DNA of 8,075 nt, from contig JAJZGE010000058.1 of the NCBI GenBank assembly GCA_021798675.1, positions 1 to 8,075 on the forward strand. Reading direction: 5' to 3'. Shown here one piece after another: positions 6,956 through 8,075 of this stretch. How positions within the stretch are numbered: position 1 is the first letter of the stretch; each line of letters begins with the position of its first letter. The DNA comes from Pseudomonadota bacterium (GTDB taxonomy: Bacteria; Pseudomonadota; Gammaproteobacteria; Xanthomonadales; Rhodanobacteraceae). The position numbers and the translations under genes were made by a program. The notes under the pieces were generated by a model, which saw only the letters and a program-made list of their open reading frames with translations, was not told the origin of the DNA and searched no databases.

Positions 6956-6981
6956 AAGGGCCGCCTTGCAGGGCGGCCCTT
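6956..6981. terminator. Strong hairpin, probable transcription terminator between convergent genes
   Basis: AAGGGCCGCC (6956-6965) pairs perfectly with GGCGGCCCTT (6972-6981) around the six-base loop TTGCAG. It begins 28 bases after the stop of the propeller-protein gene. There is no long T run: only the TT that closes the stem on the plus strand, and TTT followed by GG on the minus strand. It is therefore a hairpin terminator with a weak tail, possibly acting in both directions because the next gene is convergent. Confidence 0.65.
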
Positions 6982-7136
6982 GCGTATGCGGCGACGCAAA
7001 CGGATCGCAGGGGTTTGGCTGGATCCAGGCTGTCGGCGGGCTGCGCAAGCCGCGCGTGACGGGCATTGGCACAATGCGCGGCTGGATGACCCGGGAGTCT
7101 GCAGCCTGCAACCTGATCCGGTTGATTTTGAAATGT

Positions 7137-7153
7137 CGCACCGGCCGGTTGCG
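7137..7153 (-). terminator. Possible weak terminator hairpin after the DUF6671-like gene
   Basis: Read on the minus strand, CGCAACC, loop GGCC, GGTGCG forms a six-base-pair stem with one bulged A, starting 15 bases after the stop codon and followed by ACATTTCAAAAT. The stem is short and the tail is only partly T-rich, so the call is tentative. Confidence 0.3.
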
Positions 7154-7168
7154 TTGGCCGACGCCCGC

Positions 7169-8011
7169 TCATGGGTTGCAATGGTCGCAGCGGCTTGGAT
7201 CGGCACACGCGGCTTCGGATGTCCGTTCACGGCGGTGACCACATCCAGCGCACACCGAGACTGCGGCTCGGATCCTGTCGGTAGGCGCGTGGCAGGCCGC
7301 GCATGGCAGGCCGGTGAGCCACTCGGTTGCAACGAACCCCTCCCGGCCGCAGCCCGGGCAGCGTGACCGGTAGCGCCGCAGCAGGTCGATGGTCGCGCGC
7401 CGAATGGCGCGCATGCGGGTCGGATTGCGATGCGCACGCATATCCGTTTCAAGATAGGCCGCACCACAGAGCGCAACGCACTCGGCTACCGCAGCGAGGA
7501 GCCCGGTCATGGTCATGGCGTTCTTGCGCAACAGCTTGAGCGGCGCCGACTTGCCGTCCTCAGTGCCGATCACGGTGACGCCGTGGGACGGAAAGCCCAC
7601 TCCTTGCGCAAAAGCCGCAGCGGCTTCGCTCTCCGTCACCACGCAGTGCGCGTAGTTGGTCCGTGACGTGACATGGTGCCCGACGACCTCGACACCGTTG
7701 CGACGATCCATCAACAGTACCAGTTCGCTGTCGCAGGGGACGAACGGTACCTGTGGATGGGGTCCGAAGCTTCCTTCGCTGGCAATGCCGATCTGCGCGT
7801 TAGGGACGTGTTCAAACGCTGCGGCGATCTTGGCCCTTGCCGTCGCCAGTGGCGTATCCGTCCGCGGCACGTCGCGGCTGAAGGTTCCGAAGCGATCCGT
7901 GTCGAAGTCGGCCGGGAGCTCGGTGCGTAAACCCAAGGCACCACGCAACAGGGGAGCAATGACGCTCTCCTTACCATGCATGGTGGCGATCACGGCACAA
8001 TCGGACGGCAT
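7169..8011 (-). CDS. DUF6671-like protein with C-terminal zinc-ribbon tail
   Basis: A 280-residue protein that I recognise as resembling the uncharacterised DUF6671 family; no function is established to my knowledge. The N-terminal two thirds contains motifs that look conserved: AVIATMHGKE (6-15), DTDRFGTFSRD (37-47), IASEGSFGPHP (76-86), GFPSHGV (139-145) and TDMRAHRNPTRM (189-200). Their charged residues (K14, E15, E79, H85, D190, R192, N196, R199) could form an active or ligand site, which is inference. The last 63 residues hold nine cysteines, eight of them paired as CxxC at 218/221, 237/240, 254/257 and 275/278 plus C269, consistent with two zinc ribbons. It has no signal peptide or membrane segment, so it is probably cytoplasmic. 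ATG 8011 is preferred; TTG 8014 would add one residue. It is convergent to the propeller gene with no partner gene visible. A sampled 60-base stretch is 60% G+C against 72% in one from the propeller gene, a hint of different origin. Confidence 0.82.
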   Translation of the reverse strand: MPSDCAVIATMHGKESVIAPLLRGALGLRTELPADFDTDRFGTFSRDVPRTDTPLATARAKIAAAFEHVPNAQIGIASEGSFGPHPQVPFVPCDSELVLLMDRRNGVEVVGHHVTSRTNYAHCVVTESEAAAAFAQGVGFPSHGVTVIGTEDGKSAPLKLLRKNAMTMTGLLAAVAECVALCGAAYLETDMRAHRNPTRMRAIRRATIDLLRRYRSRCPGCGREGFVATEWLTGLPCAACHAPTDRIRAAVSVCAGCGHRRERTSEAACADPSRCDHCNP

Positions 8012-8019
8012 CAAAAATA

Positions 8020-8027
8020 CCCCTCCC
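8020..8027 (-). promoter_or_regulatory. Ribosome binding site of the DUF6671-like gene
   Basis: On the minus strand GGGAGGGG precedes the start. Its GGAGG core is 10 bases from ATG 8011 and 7 bases from TTG 8014, so spacing alone does not exclude the TTG. ATG is kept as the stronger codon. Confidence 0.6.
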
Positions 8028-8075
8028 GCTTTTGTCGCTCAAGACCGCCGCCCGAGTCGCGGTCGCCCAACCTGC

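Noticed and set aside
5117..7141. 674-codon open frame on the minus strand opposite the propeller gene
   Set aside because: Its product is rich in Val, Gly, Arg and Ala with no domain pattern, as expected for the antisense of GC-rich codons. The plus strand encodes clear Asp-box repeats here.
8014..8042. Minus-strand TTGAGC (8042-8037), 17 nt, TATTTT (8019-8014) as promoter of the DUF6671-like gene
   Set aside because: The spacing and hexamers look good, but transcription would start near 8007, inside the coding sequence and beyond the ribosome binding site. It conflicts with the ATG at 8011 that matches the usual N-terminus of the family.
1..8075. tRNA, rRNA, CRISPR array, insertion sequence or phage attachment structure
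   Set aside because: Reading both strands showed no cloverleaf-like element, spaced repeats, transposase-like product or terminal inverted repeats.

Overview
The window is GC-rich (about two thirds G+C by eye), tightly packed and has strong Shine-Dalgarno sequences. It carries a FecA-type TonB-dependent receptor, a PhnB-like/DGPF/sigma cluster and a large secreted Asp-box propeller protein. Together these suggest a Gram-negative proteobacterium, most likely a xanthomonad relative such as the Rhodanobacter/Dyella/Luteibacter group. That placement is inferred from gene style and composition and was not tested by a search.

Layout. (1) Bases 1-1284, plus strand: the C-terminal part of an outer-membrane TonB-dependent receptor that enters from the left edge. 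(2) Bases 1285-3578, plus strand: a short intergenic region with a convincing ECF-type promoter (TGTCGA, 17 nt, CGTC), whose -35 box lies inside a perfect 17-base palindrome. It is followed by three closely spaced genes: a YCII/DGPF-domain protein, a PhnB-like VOC-fold protein, and an ECF sigma factor of the ECF42 type with a long C-terminal TPR-like extension. (3) Bases 3579-6928, plus strand: a 133-base gap, then a 1071-residue exported protein with eleven Asp-box (BNR) repeats, related to the VPS10/sortilin-like and GH74-like double-propeller proteins. (4) Bases 6929-7168: a region between convergent genes with one strong hairpin (6956-6981) and a weaker one (7137-7153). (5) Bases 7169-8011, minus strand: a 280-residue DUF6671-like protein ending in a cysteine-rich double zinc-ribbon tail. 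Bases 8012-8075 are its upstream region and hold nothing else I can support.

How the genes work together. The clearest functional unit is 1330-3578. ECF42 sigma factors are known to lie next to and control DGPF-protein genes, without a classical anti-sigma factor and with a C-terminal extension needed for activity. Here the promoter, two target-type genes and the sigma gene form one likely operon, so the sigma factor may also drive its own expression. The receptor, the propeller protein and the DUF6671-like protein look like independent neighbours. No tRNA, rRNA, insertion sequence, CRISPR array or phage gene was seen, and no stretch over 300 bases lacks a gene.
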